Positions 20,071 to 31,729 of a DNA stretch of 64,000 bases are shown here, in pieces (position 1 is the stretch's first letter; every line of letters starts with the position of its first letter). The translations under genes and the position numbers were made by a program. The DNA is taken from the NCBI RefSeq assembly GCF_030696805.1, contig NZ_JAUYRO010000036.1, forward strand, positions 1 to 64,000, written 5' to 3'. This stretch comes from Methyloversatilis sp. (GTDB lineage Bacteria; Pseudomonadota; Gammaproteobacteria; Burkholderiales; Rhodocyclaceae). The notes beneath the pieces are model-generated. The model ran no database searches and was not told the origin of the DNA. It saw nothing but the letters and a program-made list of their open reading frames with translations.

Positions 20071-21119
20071 GTCTTTTTCCTCGACCGGGGGTACGGTGCA
20101 GGCAGTGCCTTGGCCGCCTCTTCCAGCATGTTCACGTTGTGCTCGGCGCCTTCGGCTTCGAGCAGTGCGCGGCGCTGCGCGGCGAAACGTTCGTACTCCA
20201 CTTGCGCGCGTGCGTCGGCCTGCTGTTTCGACACCTTGCCGGCATCCGGCAGGACATTGCGGTCGTTGAAACGCAGGAAGGCATCGAGCTTGTCTTCCCA
20301 GTCCTTCAGAAAGATGTCCTTGCGCCGCCGCGCCTGGTCGTCGGCGAAGTCCAGCCACATGACGACAATACGGTTCAGCTCGTCGATCTCGTTCTCGCGC
20401 AGGTAGTTCTTCGCCACCGTTACGTCGGACTTGCGGACCGTGCCTGATTTCGAACTGGTAAGGCCCATGTTCGGCAGGCTGCTGTCGGCGCGTTCGACTA
20501 TCAGCTGAGCCGCCGTCTTGCCGGTCACCGCGAAGTGCAGCTTGTTCTGGATGATCTGGAAGAACTTTGTCGTTTCCGCCAGTGACGGCGAGTAATCCGC
20601 CGCCATCGCGAAAATCTCCCGCACCCGCAGATACATGCGCCGCTCGCTGGCGCGGATGTCGCGGATGCGTTCGAGCAGTTCGTCGAAGCGGTCCGGTGCG
20701 CCCGAATCGGCGACGGGTGGATTCTTCAATCTCTCGTCATCGAGCGTGAAGCCCTTGACCAGATACTCGCTGAGCCGCTCGGTCGCCCAGCGACGGAACT
20801 GCGTGCCGCGTGCCGAACGCACCCGATAGCCGACGGCGAGAATGGCATCGAGGCTGTAGTGGTCGATGTTGCGGCTGACCTCACGACTGCCTTCGGATCG
20901 AACTATCCGGAACTTCCGGATAGTTGCCTCGGACACAAGCTCGCCCTCGTCGTAGATGTTCCGAAGATGCTCATTGATCGTGCGAACGTCCTTCTGGAAC
21001 AGTTCCGCCATCAGCGCCTGTGTCAGCCAGAGTGTGTCGGCCGTGAAGCGGCATTCCACGCGCGTCTTGCCATCGTCGCTCTCGAACAGCAGGAATTCGC
21101 CGCTGGGTTGATCAGTCAT
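20067..21119 (-). CDS. rhuM: RhuM family protein
   Basis: A 350-residue protein of the RhuM (virulence-related, DUF1016-neighbour type) family often found beside type I restriction systems and phage genes. The N-terminal DNA-binding-like region contains WLTQALMAELFQKDVRTINE (about 31-50). The central conserved blocks are SREVSRNIDHYSLDAILAVG and VRSARGTQFRRWA (about 85-120). The C-terminal half is charged and probably coiled (about 270-345). The biochemical function is unknown. It lies about 100 bases downstream of hsdR and overlaps the GIY-YIG gene. A truncated paralogue is at 36911-37480. Confidence 0.87.
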   Translation of the reverse strand: MTDQPSGEFLLFESDDGKTRVECRFTADTLWLTQALMAELFQKDVRTINEHLRNIYDEGELVSEATIRKFRIVRSEGSREVSRNIDHYSLDAILAVGYRVRSARGTQFRRWATERLSEYLVKGFTLDDERLKNPPVADSGAPDRFDELLERIRDIRASERRMYLRVREIFAMAADYSPSLAETTKFFQIIQNKLHFAVTGKTAAQLIVERADSSLPNMGLTSSKSGTVRKSDVTVAKNYLRENEIDELNRIVVMWLDFADDQARRRKDIFLKDWEDKLDAFLRFNDRNVLPDAGKVSKQQADARAQVEYERFAAQRRALLEAEGAEHNVNMLEEAAKALPAPYPRSRKKT

Positions 21120-21221
21120 GTCGCACACGTGGAAGGGGGCTAAGAAGCGATCGCGGGCAGTTGCAGCGCGGGCGCGCCAGACAAGGCGAAGGCAAGGCAG
21201 CAACAGACAAGGTCGCGCCAC

Positions 21222-24200
21222 TCACGCCGACCAGGCCTCGCCGAGCGCCTGGGCCTGCTGCAGCACCAGTTCCACCGCCTTTTCCTGTTCGTCGGGCGGG
21301 TAGCGGTACTTGCGCAGGATCCGCTTCACCATCAGGCGCAGCTTTGCGCGCACGCTTTCGCGTTCCGACCAGTCGACCGTCAGGTTCCGGCGCAGGCTGT
21401 CGGTCAGTTCCTGGGCGATCTTTTTCAGGATGTCGTCGCTGAGCTCGCGCACCGCCGATTCGTTGTCGGCCAGCGCGTCGTAGAAGCGCACTTCGTCCTC
21501 GCTCAGACCCAGTTCCTCGCCACGGCTGGCCGCCGCGCGGAATTTCTTCGCCATCGCGATCAGCTCTTCGATCACCTGGGCGGTTTCGATGGCGCGGTTC
21601 TGGTAGCGCGTGATGACGTTGGCGAGCAGTTCCGAGAACTTTTTCTCCTGCACCACGTTGCTGCCGAAGCGTGACTTGATTTCGCCCTGCAGCAGCCGGT
21701 CGAGCAGTTCGACCGCCAGATTGCGTTCCGGCAGGTTGCGCACATCGGCGAGAAAGTCGTCGTCAAGAATGCCGATGTTCGGCTTGTCCAGCCCGACGGC
21801 ATTGAATACATCGACCACGTCTTCGGACACGACCGCCGAGCTGATGATCTGGCGGATGGCCAGTTCGCGCGCATCGTCGGTGCGCTTCTGCTGGGTGATG
21901 TCGCGCTTGGTCAGGATGACCTTGACCGCCTGCAGGAACGCCACCTCCTCGCGCACGGCCTTCGCCTCATCCAGCGTGCAGCACAGCGAAAAAGCCTGGC
22001 TCATGGCCAGCGCATTGTCGGCGAAGCGCTTCTTGCCATCTTGCTGGCCGAGCACGTGGTTGGCTGCACCGGCGAGTCGTCGGTGGCTGGCGGTCAGGAA
22101 ATCGCTCCAGTCGTAGCCGTGCAGCAGCGCGCGCAGCAGGTCGAGCTTTTCCGCCAGCAGCGCATAGGCTTCGGCGGCATCGACCGTCGGCCGGCCGCGG
22201 CCATTGCTGGCGGTGTATTCCTTCAGCGCGCTTTTCAGTTCGTTGGCGATGCCGATGTAATCGACCACCAGCCCGCCCTGCTTGTCCTTGAATACCCGAT
22301 TGACGCGGGCGATCGCCTGCATCAGGTTGTGGCCCTTCATCGGCTTGTCGATGTAGAGCGTGTGCATGCACGGCGCGTCGAAGCCGGTGAGCCACATGTC
22401 GCGCACGATGACCAGACGCAGCGGATCACCCGGCGCCTTGAAACGCTTCTCCAGCCGCTTCTTCACCTGAGCGCTATATATATGCGGCTGCAGCAGCGCG
22501 CGGTCCGACGCCGAGCCGGTCATGACGATCTTGATCGCGCCCTTTTCCGCGTCGTCATCGTGCCAGTCGGGGCGCAGCGCCACGATGGCGTCGTACAGAT
22601 GCACGCAGATTTCGCGGCTCATCGCCACGACCATGGCCTTGCCGGACTGTGCCTTGCTGCGTTCCTCGAAGTGAGCGACCAGATCGGCCGCCACGCGGGC
22701 GATGCGCGGTTCGGCGCCGACCACCTTTTCGAGCGCGGCCCAGCGGCTCTTGAGTTTCGCCTGCTGGCTTTCTTCCTCGTCTTCGGCCAGTTCGTCGACC
22801 TCGTCGTCGAGCTGCGGCAGGTCCTCCTGCTTCAGGGACAGCCGGGCCAGGCGCGATTCGAAGTAGATCGCGACCGTTGCGCCGTCCTCGCGCGCCTGCT
22901 GCATGTCGTAGATGTGGATGTAGTCGCCGAACACGGCGCGCGTATCGCGGTCTTCGCTCGACACCGGCGTGCCGGTGAAGGCGACGAAGGTGGCGTTGGG
23001 CAGCGCATCGCGCAGATGCTGCGCATAGCCGACCTGATAGCGGGTGACGTATTCAGCCTCCGGCTGGGCCACCTTCAGCGCTGGCGCGTCGTCATTGGCG
23101 GCATCGGCAGAGCCGGCGCGCGCGGGGCGCACCGTTTTCAGTTTGGCCTCGAAGCCGTACTGCGTGCGGTGCGCCTCGTCGGCGATCACCACGATGTTGT
23201 GGCGGTCGGACAGCACCGGAAAGCTGTCTTCGTCTTCGCCCGGCATGAATTTCTGGATGGTCGCGAACACGATGCCGCCCGACGGGCGGTTGCCGAGCCG
23301 GGCGCGCAGATCCTGCCGGGTGGCCGCCTGCACCGGCTGTTCGCGCAGCAGGTCCTGCGCCAGCGAGAACACGCCGAACAGCTGGCCGTCGAGGTCGTTG
23401 CGGTCGGTGATGACGACGATGGTCGGGTTTTCCATCGCCACGTCCTGCATCACGCGGGCGGCGAAGCAGGTCATCGTGATGCTCTTGCCGCTGCCCTGGG
23501 TGTGCCACACCACGCCGCCCTTGCCGCGGGTGAGCGGCGCGCCGTCGGGTCGCGACGCGGCCACCACCTGGCGGATCGCCGCGCGCACCGCGTGAAACTG
23601 GTGGTAGCCGGCGATCTTCTTCACCAGCCCACCATCGTCTTCGAACAGCACGAAGAAGCGCAGATAGTCAAGCAGCATCGGCGGCGCGAGCACGCCGCGC
23701 ACCAGTGTTTCAAGTTCGTTGAACTGACCCAGCGGGTCGAGCACGTCCCCGTCGATGGTGCGCCACTGCATGAAACGCTCGGAATTGGCCGACAGCGAAC
23801 CCAGCCGCGCCTCGCTGCCGTCGGCAATCACCAGCAGTTCGTTGTACTGGAACACGTCCGGGATCTGCGCCTTGTAGGTCTGGATCTGATCGTAGGCCTT
23901 CCAGATGCTGGCGGTCTGGTCGGCCGGGTTCTTCAGTTCCAGCAGCACCAGCGGCAGGCCATTGACGAACAGGATCACGTCGGGCCGGCGCGTGTGTTTC
24001 GGCCCCTTGATCGTGAACTGCCGGATGGCCAGCCACTCGTTGCGCGCGGGGTCAGCCCAGTCGATCAACCGCACGAAGTCGCCGCGAGTGTCGCCCTCCT
24101 GCTGGTACTCGACCGGCACGCCGCCGATGAGCAGCCGGTGAAACAGCCGGTTCGCCGCCAGCAGCGCCGGCGTGCCCAGATCGAGCACCTGGCGCAGCGC

Positions 24201-24398
24201 GTCCTCGCGCGCCGGCGCGGGAATCGCCGGGTTCAGCCGCGCGATCGCGCTGCGCAGCCGCCCTTCCAGCACCACCTCCCGGTAGTGGCCGCGCTCCGGG
24301 CGGCTGCCGTCAGGCGCCAGATCCGGGCCGTCGAGCGGCGTGTAGCCGACGTCGGCCAGCCAGCCCAGCACTTCCTGTTCGAGGTGTTCTTCGGTCAC
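21222..24398 (-). CDS. hsdR: Type I restriction enzyme, R subunit
   Basis: The motor and nuclease subunit of a type I restriction system, 1058 residues. The N-terminal nuclease domain has the PD-(D/E)xK-like [19 protein letters not shown] (about 137-155). The SF2 translocase has the Walker A-like [11 protein letters not shown] near 300, DEAHR near 415 and FTGTP near 490, and later motifs include [12 protein letters not shown] near 670. The C-terminal helical region contacts HsdM. I chose the GTG at 24398 because its first bases overlap the stop of the upstream HEPN gene as GTGA. The open frame extends 16 codons further but lies inside that gene. It acts with HsdM2S. Confidence 0.95.
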   Translation of the reverse strand: MTEEHLEQEVLGWLADVGYTPLDGPDLAPDGSRPERGHYREVVLEGRLRSAIARLNPAIPAPAREDALRQVLDLGTPALLAANRLFHRLLIGGVPVEYQQEGDTRGDFVRLIDWADPARNEWLAIRQFTIKGPKHTRRPDVILFVNGLPLVLLELKNPADQTASIWKAYDQIQTYKAQIPDVFQYNELLVIADGSEARLGSLSANSERFMQWRTIDGDVLDPLGQFNELETLVRGVLAPPMLLDYLRFFVLFEDDGGLVKKIAGYHQFHAVRAAIRQVVAASRPDGAPLTRGKGGVVWHTQGSGKSITMTCFAARVMQDVAMENPTIVVITDRNDLDGQLFGVFSLAQDLLREQPVQAATRQDLRARLGNRPSGGIVFATIQKFMPGEDEDSFPVLSDRHNIVVIADEAHRTQYGFEAKLKTVRPARAGSADAANDDAPALKVAQPEAEYVTRYQVGYAQHLRDALPNATFVAFTGTPVSSEDRDTRAVFGDYIHIYDMQQAREDGATVAIYFESRLARLSLKQEDLPQLDDEVDELAEDEEESQQAKLKSRWAALEKVVGAEPRIARVAADLVAHFEERSKAQSGKAMVVAMSREICVHLYDAIVALRPDWHDDDAEKGAIKIVMTGSASDRALLQPHIYSAQVKKRLEKRFKAPGDPLRLVIVRDMWLTGFDAPCMHTLYIDKPMKGHNLMQAIARVNRVFKDKQGGLVVDYIGIANELKSALKEYTASNGRGRPTVDAAEAYALLAEKLDLLRALLHGYDWSDFLTASHRRLAGAANHVLGQQDGKKRFADNALAMSQAFSLCCTLDEAKAVREEVAFLQAVKVILTKRDITQQKRTDDARELAIRQIISSAVVSEDVVDVFNAVGLDKPNIGILDDDFLADVRNLPERNLAVELLDRLLQGEIKSRFGSNVVQEKKFSELLANVITRYQNRAIETAQVIEELIAMAKKFRAAASRGEELGLSEDEVRFYDALADNESAVRELSDDILKKIAQELTDSLRRNLTVDWSERESVRAKLRLMVKRILRKYRYPPDEQEKAVELVLQQAQALGEAWSA

Positions 24399-24853
24399 GG
24401 TTGCGCCTTGCTCGCCAGCAACTCCGGGCGATTCCTGCGCAACCACGTCTGCGTATGTTCAAGAAGCAAAGCCGCCTGCCTGCAGCATTCAGTCACGGCA
24501 CTATCGCTGACCGGATCGCCCTCGTAGTCGTTCAGGTTGCGTTGCTTGCGCAGGGCGTCCAGCACGATCACGGCGTCCCGCTCCAGCCCCAGCGTCTTTG
24601 GCAATACCTGCAAGGCGGTCTGGTGATGGCCGGGCTGGCTGGTCGATGTACGGTAGCCATTGGCCCACAAGCCAATCATCGCGCACTGCATGACGGCCTT
24701 GTAGGCCGCATCAAACCGGTTTTCCGAACTGAGCGCCTCGATCCCGGCATCCGCCAGGTTACGGCTGGCCGCAGCCAGCAGGCGTTGCACGCCAGCCGCG
24801 CTCGCTTCAAAGCTTTGCAGCTTGTGAATCGCCAGCAAGTTTTCCAAGTTCAT
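24395..24853 (-). CDS. HEPN-domain protein, probable toxin of a HEPN-MNT pair
   Basis: A small, mainly helical protein of 152 residues. It resembles HEPN proteins: residues 37-75 include [20 protein letters not shown], and the late motif [12 protein letters not shown] is the place where HEPN RNases keep an R-x4-6-H-type motif. Here Asn/Asp/Tyr occupy the position of the usual His. It overlaps the upstream nucleotidyltransferase gene by 47 bases and the downstream hsdR by four bases. Known HEPN-MNT systems pair an RNase toxin with an antitoxin that modifies it. Assignment as a toxin is inference. Confidence 0.75.
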   Translation of the reverse strand: MNLENLLAIHKLQSFEASAAGVQRLLAAASRNLADAGIEALSSENRFDAAYKAVMQCAMIGLWANGYRTSTSQPGHHQTALQVLPKTLGLERDAVIVLDALRKQRNLNDYEGDPVSDSAVTECCRQAALLLEHTQTWLRRNRPELLASKAQP

Positions 24854-25415
24854 GCTCGGTTCCGATCACGAATAATTTGGGTTTGGCGAGAAGCTCGCGG
24901 ATGAAAGGCTCGCCCGCCGCAATGTGCCTGGCAACTTCCTGAGCGCTGTAGACCGCCGGATTGATTTCACGCTGCAAGGTTTCCTGCGCCGGGTACAAGA
25001 CCCTCACGACATCGGCGAAGGCCGGCGAGCCGATCAGCATCAGATCCACGTCGCTGCCGGGCTGCTCGTCGCCACGCGCCATCGAGCCGAAGACGAAAGC
25101 CAGCGCAATATCGCCAGCCAGGGGTTGCAAGGCGTCGGCCAGCACATCCACCAGGCCACTGGTCTTGCGAAACAGGCCGGCCAGCTCAGGGAAGACCGGA
25201 CACGCCCGGTTGGCCTGGTAACGCACCTGGTTACCCTGCTCCTGACGCAGCAGCAAACCGGCCTGAGCCAGGCGGGTCAATTCCTTGTGCAGGGTGCCGG
25301 CGCTGGTGCCGGTCAGGCGCGCCAGTTCCCGCACGTAATAACTTGAATCGGGATGCAACAACAACAGGCTCAACACCCGCTGGCGATAACTCCCGAACAA
25401 CAGCTCCATCAACAT
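24807..25415 (-). CDS. HTH-nucleotidyltransferase (MNT) protein, probable antitoxin
   Basis: A 202-residue two-domain protein. The N-terminal winged helix (about 10-80, YYVRELARLTGTSAGTLHKE) resembles ArsR-like regulators. The C-terminal minimal nucleotidyltransferase domain has FGSMARGDEQPGSDVDLMLI (about 110-129), with the GS and DxD motifs intact. In HEPN-MNT modules this domain AMPylates and silences the HEPN toxin, and the HTH suggests autoregulation. I chose the ATG at 25415, preceded by GGAG at eight bases. Two inverted repeats lie just upstream. Confidence 0.84.
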   Translation of the reverse strand: MLMELLFGSYRQRVLSLLLLHPDSSYYVRELARLTGTSAGTLHKELTRLAQAGLLLRQEQGNQVRYQANRACPVFPELAGLFRKTSGLVDVLADALQPLAGDIALAFVFGSMARGDEQPGSDVDLMLIGSPAFADVVRVLYPAQETLQREINPAVYSAQEVARHIAAGEPFIRELLAKPKLFVIGTEHELGKLAGDSQAAKL

Positions 25416-25440
25416 AGTCGTAGCTCCATTGGCTCCGACT

Positions 25441-25520
25441 GTAGCCTTATCGGCTACGTAATGCAAGATGGGTGACTGAAAGCTGGCCGCTGAGTGTATG
25501 GAAAACGGCATTTTCCATAC
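25441..25520. promoter_or_regulatory. Paired inverted repeats upstream of the MNT-HEPN genes
   Basis: Two palindromes lie 26-105 bases upstream of the MNT start. GTAGCC and GGCTAC are at 25441-25457 with a five-base spacer. A ten-base arm GTATGGAAAA at 25496-25505 is mirrored at 25511-25520. Their position before a gene with a helix-turn-helix domain suggests autoregulatory operators. The second could also act as a terminator for hsdS-oriented transcription, but it lacks a T-run. An internal promoter here would let the toxin pair and hsdR be controlled apart from hsdMS. Confidence 0.6.
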
Positions 25521-25610
25521 CTATCAGCCACTGCATGTACGCGAAGTTCGCAATCGTCGGCCCGACATGAGCCCCGACCGAACCAATGGGTACCAAGTGA
25601 AGGTTTGCAG

Positions 25611-26898
25611 TTACGCCGTTTCAGGCGCCATCGCTTCGGCGTCCGGCCGACGGAGCTGGCCGGATATCAGGCGGGGCAGCAGGGTGTCGCGGAGGGTGGC
25701 GAGGGTTTGGGCTTGCACATGGTTCGCGGCGATCTTCTGCTGGATGCTGCCGACAACCTGTCCGAACGCCTCGGCGACATCGGTTGATGGCACGACAACA
25801 GGATAACGGCCGAGCACGTCATTCTGAATGCGCTGGCGTCCGCTGGTACCGGACATGCTCTGAATCGCGAAATCGCGGAAGGCTGTGTGACGGCACAGAA
25901 GGTATGCGTAATACACGGGAAGCGGGGTCTTCGGACGGAGCACGACAAATTCAGTCGATCCCCAGCCTGTCTGACCTTCAGGCAGGCCGTCGACAAAGGC
26001 GGTCTTGCCGTTTTCAAGGCAGGGCGTGATGCGCGCCAGAAGCGTATCGCCGTTGATGAACTTCGTGCCGGAACCCATCTCCCGCTGCACGGTACCGCTG
26101 ACACTGTGACCTTGCGTACCGACGCTCGCCATGTCGAGGTAGGGCGCAAGTTCGCCCTTCTTCAACTTGCGCGTCGGGTTGATTTCGAAAGCGTCCGAAA
26201 GCGGAGCAAGCCTCCACCCCTGCGGCACCCAGCCCAGTTTCGATTCCTCGAAGCTGTCGGGAAAGAGGGCGGCGGTGGCGTCGTCCATGCCTTCCGGGGC
26301 GCGGCCTTCCATGCGGGCGCGGACGGGGTCGAAATCGACGAACCACGACTTGAACAGCGCCTGCGCGATGGCTTCGAGCGTGGCGTTGGTTTCGCGCAGG
26401 AGGGCGATGCGGTCGTCTAAAGGTCGCAGCGCCTCGACTATCCGATGCTGTTCGTTCAATGACGGACATTCAAAGAAAAGCCGACTAAACGCTGACTTGT
26501 TCAAAATGGGCTGGGCGGAGCCCCCCGCCATGCTACGAATCTCGGCCTTTCGAAGCGAAAGGTTGTAGTAAATAAACTCCGGGCAGAAACGCCCCTCATC
26601 GACAACAATCGCATTGATCTGTTGATTCGTAACAGATCGTGACGCAGCAATCGCCGCCTTGCCCATATCGGAGCCAATGCAGGTCACGAGGACGCTGCGC
26701 GCGGGAATGATGCAGCCCTTGACCGCTTGAGCACCGACTTCCGAAATCGCTCTAACGCTTCGGTTTATCCATTTGTCGCCGGAGAAGTCCAGCGGCGAGA
26801 TAAATGGGACATCGGTTCCCTCAAACGTCGAGACACCACTTTTCGGCGTTTTGCCTGTAACGATCCGTCCAACTTCTTCGAGCCTATACGACCGCCAC

Positions 26899-26909
<11 letters not shown>
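25611..26909 (-). CDS. hsdS: Type I restriction specificity subunit
   Basis: The DNA-recognition subunit, 432 residues, with two target-recognition domains (about 1-165 and 225-380). Each is followed by a conserved helical spacer: [21 protein letters not shown] and, at the end, [20 protein letters not shown]. The N-terminus [18 protein letters not shown] is typical. The recognition sequence cannot be predicted from these data. It overlaps hsdM by 11 bases, as is common in these operons. Confidence 0.94.
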
Positions 26910-28464
<1,555 letters not shown>

Positions 28465-28544
28465 GGGGTTCCAGGTCGTGGTCGGCGTGCGCCGACTGAC
28501 CTGCACACGCGCAGCCATCGGGCACCCGCGCGACTGTAACCACA

Positions 28545-28717
28545 AACGCGAAAGTCACAAACGGGAACGGTGCGGCACCGGGCGCGGCAGACAGACGTGG
28601 GATAGACGTCAGATAGACCTCGGGACGGGCCTGAGGACACACCTGAGGACGCACCTGAGGACGGCCTCGGGTCAGACGTGATATATTCACATATCTATTC
28701 ATTAATCCATTCAAAAC
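28545..28717 (+). promoter_or_regulatory. Intergenic region with tandem repeats upstream of the HipA-like gene
   Basis: Three close copies of the unit ACCTGAGGACGC (with variants) lie in tandem at about 28624-28665, preceded by two or three GATAGAC units at about 28600-28618. An AT-rich block at 28680-28717 has three ATTCA units spaced about one helical turn apart, directly before the start of the HipA-like gene. The helical spacing suggests an operator or promoter for this self-regulating family. The bases between 28465 and 28545 hold the hsdM leader and show nothing further. Confidence 0.55.
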
Positions 28718-30061
28718 ATGTCGCCGCACGCTGAAAGCATTCGCATGCGCCTGTACGGTGGGCCGCTGACTGCGCGCCAACTGTCTGAAAGCATGGGTAT
28801 CAGTCAGCCGACGATGTCGCGTGCGCTGACCGACCTGGGTGACGACATCGTGCGCATCGGCGCGGCACGATCCATTCGTTACGCGCTGAGGGATGCCGCC
28901 CGTGGCTTGCCGGACATCGCGATATACCGGGTCGATGCAGAAGGCCGGATCAAGCTGCTGGGCACGCTTGTACCGGTGCGTTCAGAAGGATTCGTGATGC
29001 GCCAGACCGACGGCGTCACGCTGTACAGCGAAGGTCTGCCCTGGTGGCTCTTCGATATGCGCCCGCAGGGCTATCCGGGTCGGGCCCACGCGGCGCGCCA
29101 TGGTGCTGAACTCGGGCTGCCGGCCCGACTGGCCGACTGGAGCGATACGCATGCCTTGCGGGCGCTGCTGGCGCATGGCCACGACCTGGTCGGCAATCTG
29201 CTCCCCGGCGATGTGGCGCGCGACCGGTTTCTGGCCATGCCGGTTCCGGCGCCCATCCCCGATGCGGAAAAGGCTGAAACCTATGCCCGACTGGCGTGCG
29301 AGGCGGCCCGGGGGGACACCCCGGGATCATCAGCGGGGGGGGAACAACCGAAATTCACCGCCTATGCCATGACACCCGGCGGGGCCCGGCATGTGATCGT
29401 GAAATTCAGCGAACCCGAGAACAGCCCGGTCAGCGAGCGCTGGCGTGACCTGCTGCTGGCTGAGCATGTCGCGCTTGAAACGCTGCGTGACGCGGGGGTT
29501 CCGGCTTCTTCCACGCAGTGGATCGACCACGGTGGTCAGCGCTTCCTGCAGATCGAACGCTTCGATCGCATCGGCAATCTGGGCCGGCGGGCGCTGTTCT
29601 CACTGACTGCGCTGGATGCAGAGTTCGTCGGCGAGGCATCGGTCGGCTGGCCCGACATTGCGGCCAGGCTCGCCGCCGCCGGCCATATCCGTCCGGCGGC
29701 GGCGGCCGGCGCCGGTCTGCTCTGGGCCTTCGGCACGCTGATCGGCAATTCGGACATGCATGCCGGCAATCTGTCCTTCGTTGCCGAGTATGGACGTCCG
29801 TACGACCTCGCACCCGCCTACGACATGACGCCGATGACCTTCGCACCGCGCAGTGGCGGTGGCCTGCCCGACACGGTTCCCGAAGCCGTCATTCACGCAG
29901 GTGTAGCAAACGAAACGTGGCGGCAGGCCGAGGCGCTGGCACGCGCCTACCTCGCCGGAATCACGGCGCAAAACGGATTCAGCGAGCGATTCCGACCCTG
30001 CATCGCCGCGCTGGAACGTCACATCAACAGCGCAAGCGCGCGGATAGAACGACTGGCGTGA
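28718..30061 (+). CDS. YjjJ-type HipA-family serine/threonine kinase with N-terminal HTH
   Basis: A 447-residue HipA-fold protein. Residues 1-60 form a winged HTH (LTARQLSESMGISQPTMSRA) fused to the kinase, the layout of E. coli YjjJ, so no separate HipB is needed. The kinase part has the P-loop-like GGEQPKF near 208, the catalytic GNSDMHAGN near 345 and the metal-binding AYDMTP near 367. HipA kinases phosphorylate translation targets and induce tolerance. The target here is unknown. The gene is divergent from hsdM. Confidence 0.9.
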   Translation: MSPHAESIRMRLYGGPLTARQLSESMGISQPTMSRALTDLGDDIVRIGAARSIRYALRDAARGLPDIAIYRVDAEGRIKLLGTLVPVRSEGFVMRQTDGVTLYSEGLPWWLFDMRPQGYPGRAHAARHGAELGLPARLADWSDTHALRALLAHGHDLVGNLLPGDVARDRFLAMPVPAPIPDAEKAETYARLACEAARGDTPGSSAGGEQPKFTAYAMTPGGARHVIVKFSEPENSPVSERWRDLLLAEHVALETLRDAGVPASSTQWIDHGGQRFLQIERFDRIGNLGRRALFSLTALDAEFVGEASVGWPDIAARLAAAGHIRPAAAAGAGLLWAFGTLIGNSDMHAGNLSFVAEYGRPYDLAPAYDMTPMTFAPRSGGGLPDTVPEAVIHAGVANETWRQAEALARAYLAGITAQNGFSERFRPCIAALERHINSASARIERLA

Positions 30062-30105
30062 GCGTGCTGACGAAGACCTCGGCACCGGCAAGGGGAAAGC
30101 AAGGC

Positions 30106-30142
30106 CTGAATAACGGCGGATTGGCGAGGATCAGGTCGGCGC
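30106..30142 (-). pseudogene. Fossil of a DNA methyltransferase NPPF region
   Basis: On the minus strand the frame reads ADLILANPPLF. It matches [10 protein letters not shown] in the intact hsdM (around 27580-27615), with DNA identity over most of about 37 bases. No other methylase sequence adjoins it. It lies between the HipA-like gene and phnA and is probably a leftover of a second hsdM or a templated insertion. Confidence 0.65.
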
Positions 30143-30162
30143 ACCGGCCGGAAAACGTCCGA

Positions 30163-30501
30163 TCAGGCCTTCCTGACGAATTCCGACTTCAGCTGCATCG
30201 AGCCGAAGCCGTCGATCTTGCAGTCGATGTCGTGATCGCCTTCGATCAGGCGGATGTTCTTGACCTTGGTGCCGACCTTCACGACCGACGAGGTGCCCTT
30301 GACCTTGAGGTCCTTGATGACGGTGACCGAATCGCCGTCCTGCAGCACGTTGCCGTGGGCGTCCTTCCACACGCGCTTGTCCTCGACGGCCGCCGCGTCG
30401 CCGCTGGCCCACTCATGGGCGCATTCGGGGCAGACGAGCATGGCGCCGTCTTCCCAGGTGTATCCGGAACTGCATTGCGGGCAGGGGGGCAGGCCGCTCA
30501 T
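30163..30501 (-). CDS. yjdM: PhnA/YjdM family zinc-ribbon protein
   Basis: A 112-residue cytoplasmic protein. The N-terminal zinc ribbon has [13 protein letters not shown] and CPEC (about residues 7-30), followed by a small beta-barrel with [18 protein letters not shown] near 58. The family was named for alkylphosphonate loci, but its role is unclear. I chose the ATG at 30501, which has AAGGA seven bases upstream. An ATG six codons earlier is less likely. A piece of its 3' half recurs at 36883-36910. Confidence 0.9.
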   Translation of the reverse strand: MSGLPPCPQCSSGYTWEDGAMLVCPECAHEWASGDAAAVEDKRVWKDAHGNVLQDGDSVTVIKDLKVKGTSSVVKVGTKVKNIRLIEGDHDIDCKIDGFGSMQLKSEFVRKA

Positions 30502-30666
30502 CGGGATTCCTTCAGTCATTACACGTGCTGCCGCGCGCTGCGGACGGCGATGAACCGTCCGGCGCCGCGCCAGCCGAAGTGCAGGCGGGCCGACATGGCG
30601 TGCCGCGCTTCGCTCGAAAGGCGCGCAGTGTACTGCGATGAACTTCATCCGCGCGGGCGGCAGCGC

Positions 30667-31701
30667 TCAGTCGTCGGCCACCCGTATGACCAGCTTGCCG
30701 AAATTCCTGCCTTCGAGCTGGCCGATGAACGCAGTGGGGGCGTTCTCCAGACCGACGACGATGTCTTCGCGCGCCTTGACCCGGCCCTCGTTCACCCACG
30801 CGCCCATCGCGTCCGCGAACTCGTTCCAGCGCGGACCGTAGTCGTCGAAGATGATGAATCCCTGCATGCGGATGCGCTTGCGCAGCACGGTGCCCATCAG
30901 CAGTCCGAGCCGGTCGGGGCCTGGCGGCAACCCGGTGGCGTTGTACGCCGAAATGAGCCCGCACACCGGGATGCGCGCCCTGGTGTTGAGCAGCGGCAGC
31001 ACGGCATCGAACACCGGCCCGCCCACGCTTTCGAAGTACACGTCGATGCCTTTCGGGCAGGCGGCGGCGAGACGACCGGGCAGGTCGTCGGCGCGGTGAT
31101 CGAGGCAGACGTCGAAGCCGAGTTCATCGACCACGTAGCGGCACTTGTCCTCGCCGCCTGCAATGCCCACCACGGTGCACCCCTTGATCTTCGCGATCTG
31201 TCCGACGACCGAGCCGACGGCCCCGCTTGCCGCGGCGACGACGACGGTTTCCCGGGGTACCGGGCGACCGATGTCGAGCAGCCCCATGTAGGCGGTGAAG
31301 CCCGGCATGCCGAGCACGCCCAGGGCGTGCGACGGATGCGTCTCGTCGGCAGGCAGCGGTGTCAGGCCCTGTCCATCCGAAATTGCATAGTCCTGCCAGC
31401 CGCTGGCGCCCAGCACCCATGCGCCCACCTTGAAGTCGTCGTGACGCGACGCCTCGACGCGCGAAACGGTGGCGCCGACCATCACGTCGCCGATCTCCAC
31501 CGGTGGCGCGTACGACGGCCCGTCACTCATCCGGCCACGCATATAGGGGTCGAGCGACAGGAACACGGTGCGCAACAGCAGCTGGCCGGCTTCGGGCGTC
31601 GGCAGCGGACCGCTTTCGAGGCGAAAGTCTTCGGCGGTCGGTGCGCCGCGCGGCCGGGCGTTCAGAACAATGCGGCGATTGACGGTCTTGCCTTGCGACA
31701 T
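30667..31701 (-). CDS. NADP-dependent MDR oxidoreductase, CurA-like
   Basis: A 344-residue zinc-free medium-chain reductase of the family that includes E. coli CurA and leukotriene B4 12-hydroxydehydrogenase. These reduce the double bond of alpha,beta-unsaturated ketones or aldehydes. SLDPYMRGRM (about 49-58) is the family signature, and the NADP-binding loop is VVVAAASGAVGSVVGQIAKI near 150. There are no zinc-binding Cys clusters. It follows oleate hydratase by 28 bases and is probably cotranscribed with it. Confidence 0.9.
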   Translation of the reverse strand: MSQGKTVNRRIVLNARPRGAPTAEDFRLESGPLPTPEAGQLLLRTVFLSLDPYMRGRMSDGPSYAPPVEIGDVMVGATVSRVEASRHDDFKVGAWVLGASGWQDYAISDGQGLTPLPADETHPSHALGVLGMPGFTAYMGLLDIGRPVPRETVVVAAASGAVGSVVGQIAKIKGCTVVGIAGGEDKCRYVVDELGFDVCLDHRADDLPGRLAAACPKGIDVYFESVGGPVFDAVLPLLNTRARIPVCGLISAYNATGLPPGPDRLGLLMGTVLRKRIRMQGFIIFDDYGPRWNEFADAMGAWVNEGRVKAREDIVVGLENAPTAFIGQLEGRNFGKLVIRVADD

Positions 31702-31729
31702 GGCGCGGGTCCTTTCGGGGTTGATCGGC

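Noticed and set aside
22041-24527. Open frame of over 800 codons antisense to hsdR
   Set aside because: The translation is rich in His, Arg, Val and Asp without motifs, as expected of an antisense shadow of a real GC-rich gene.
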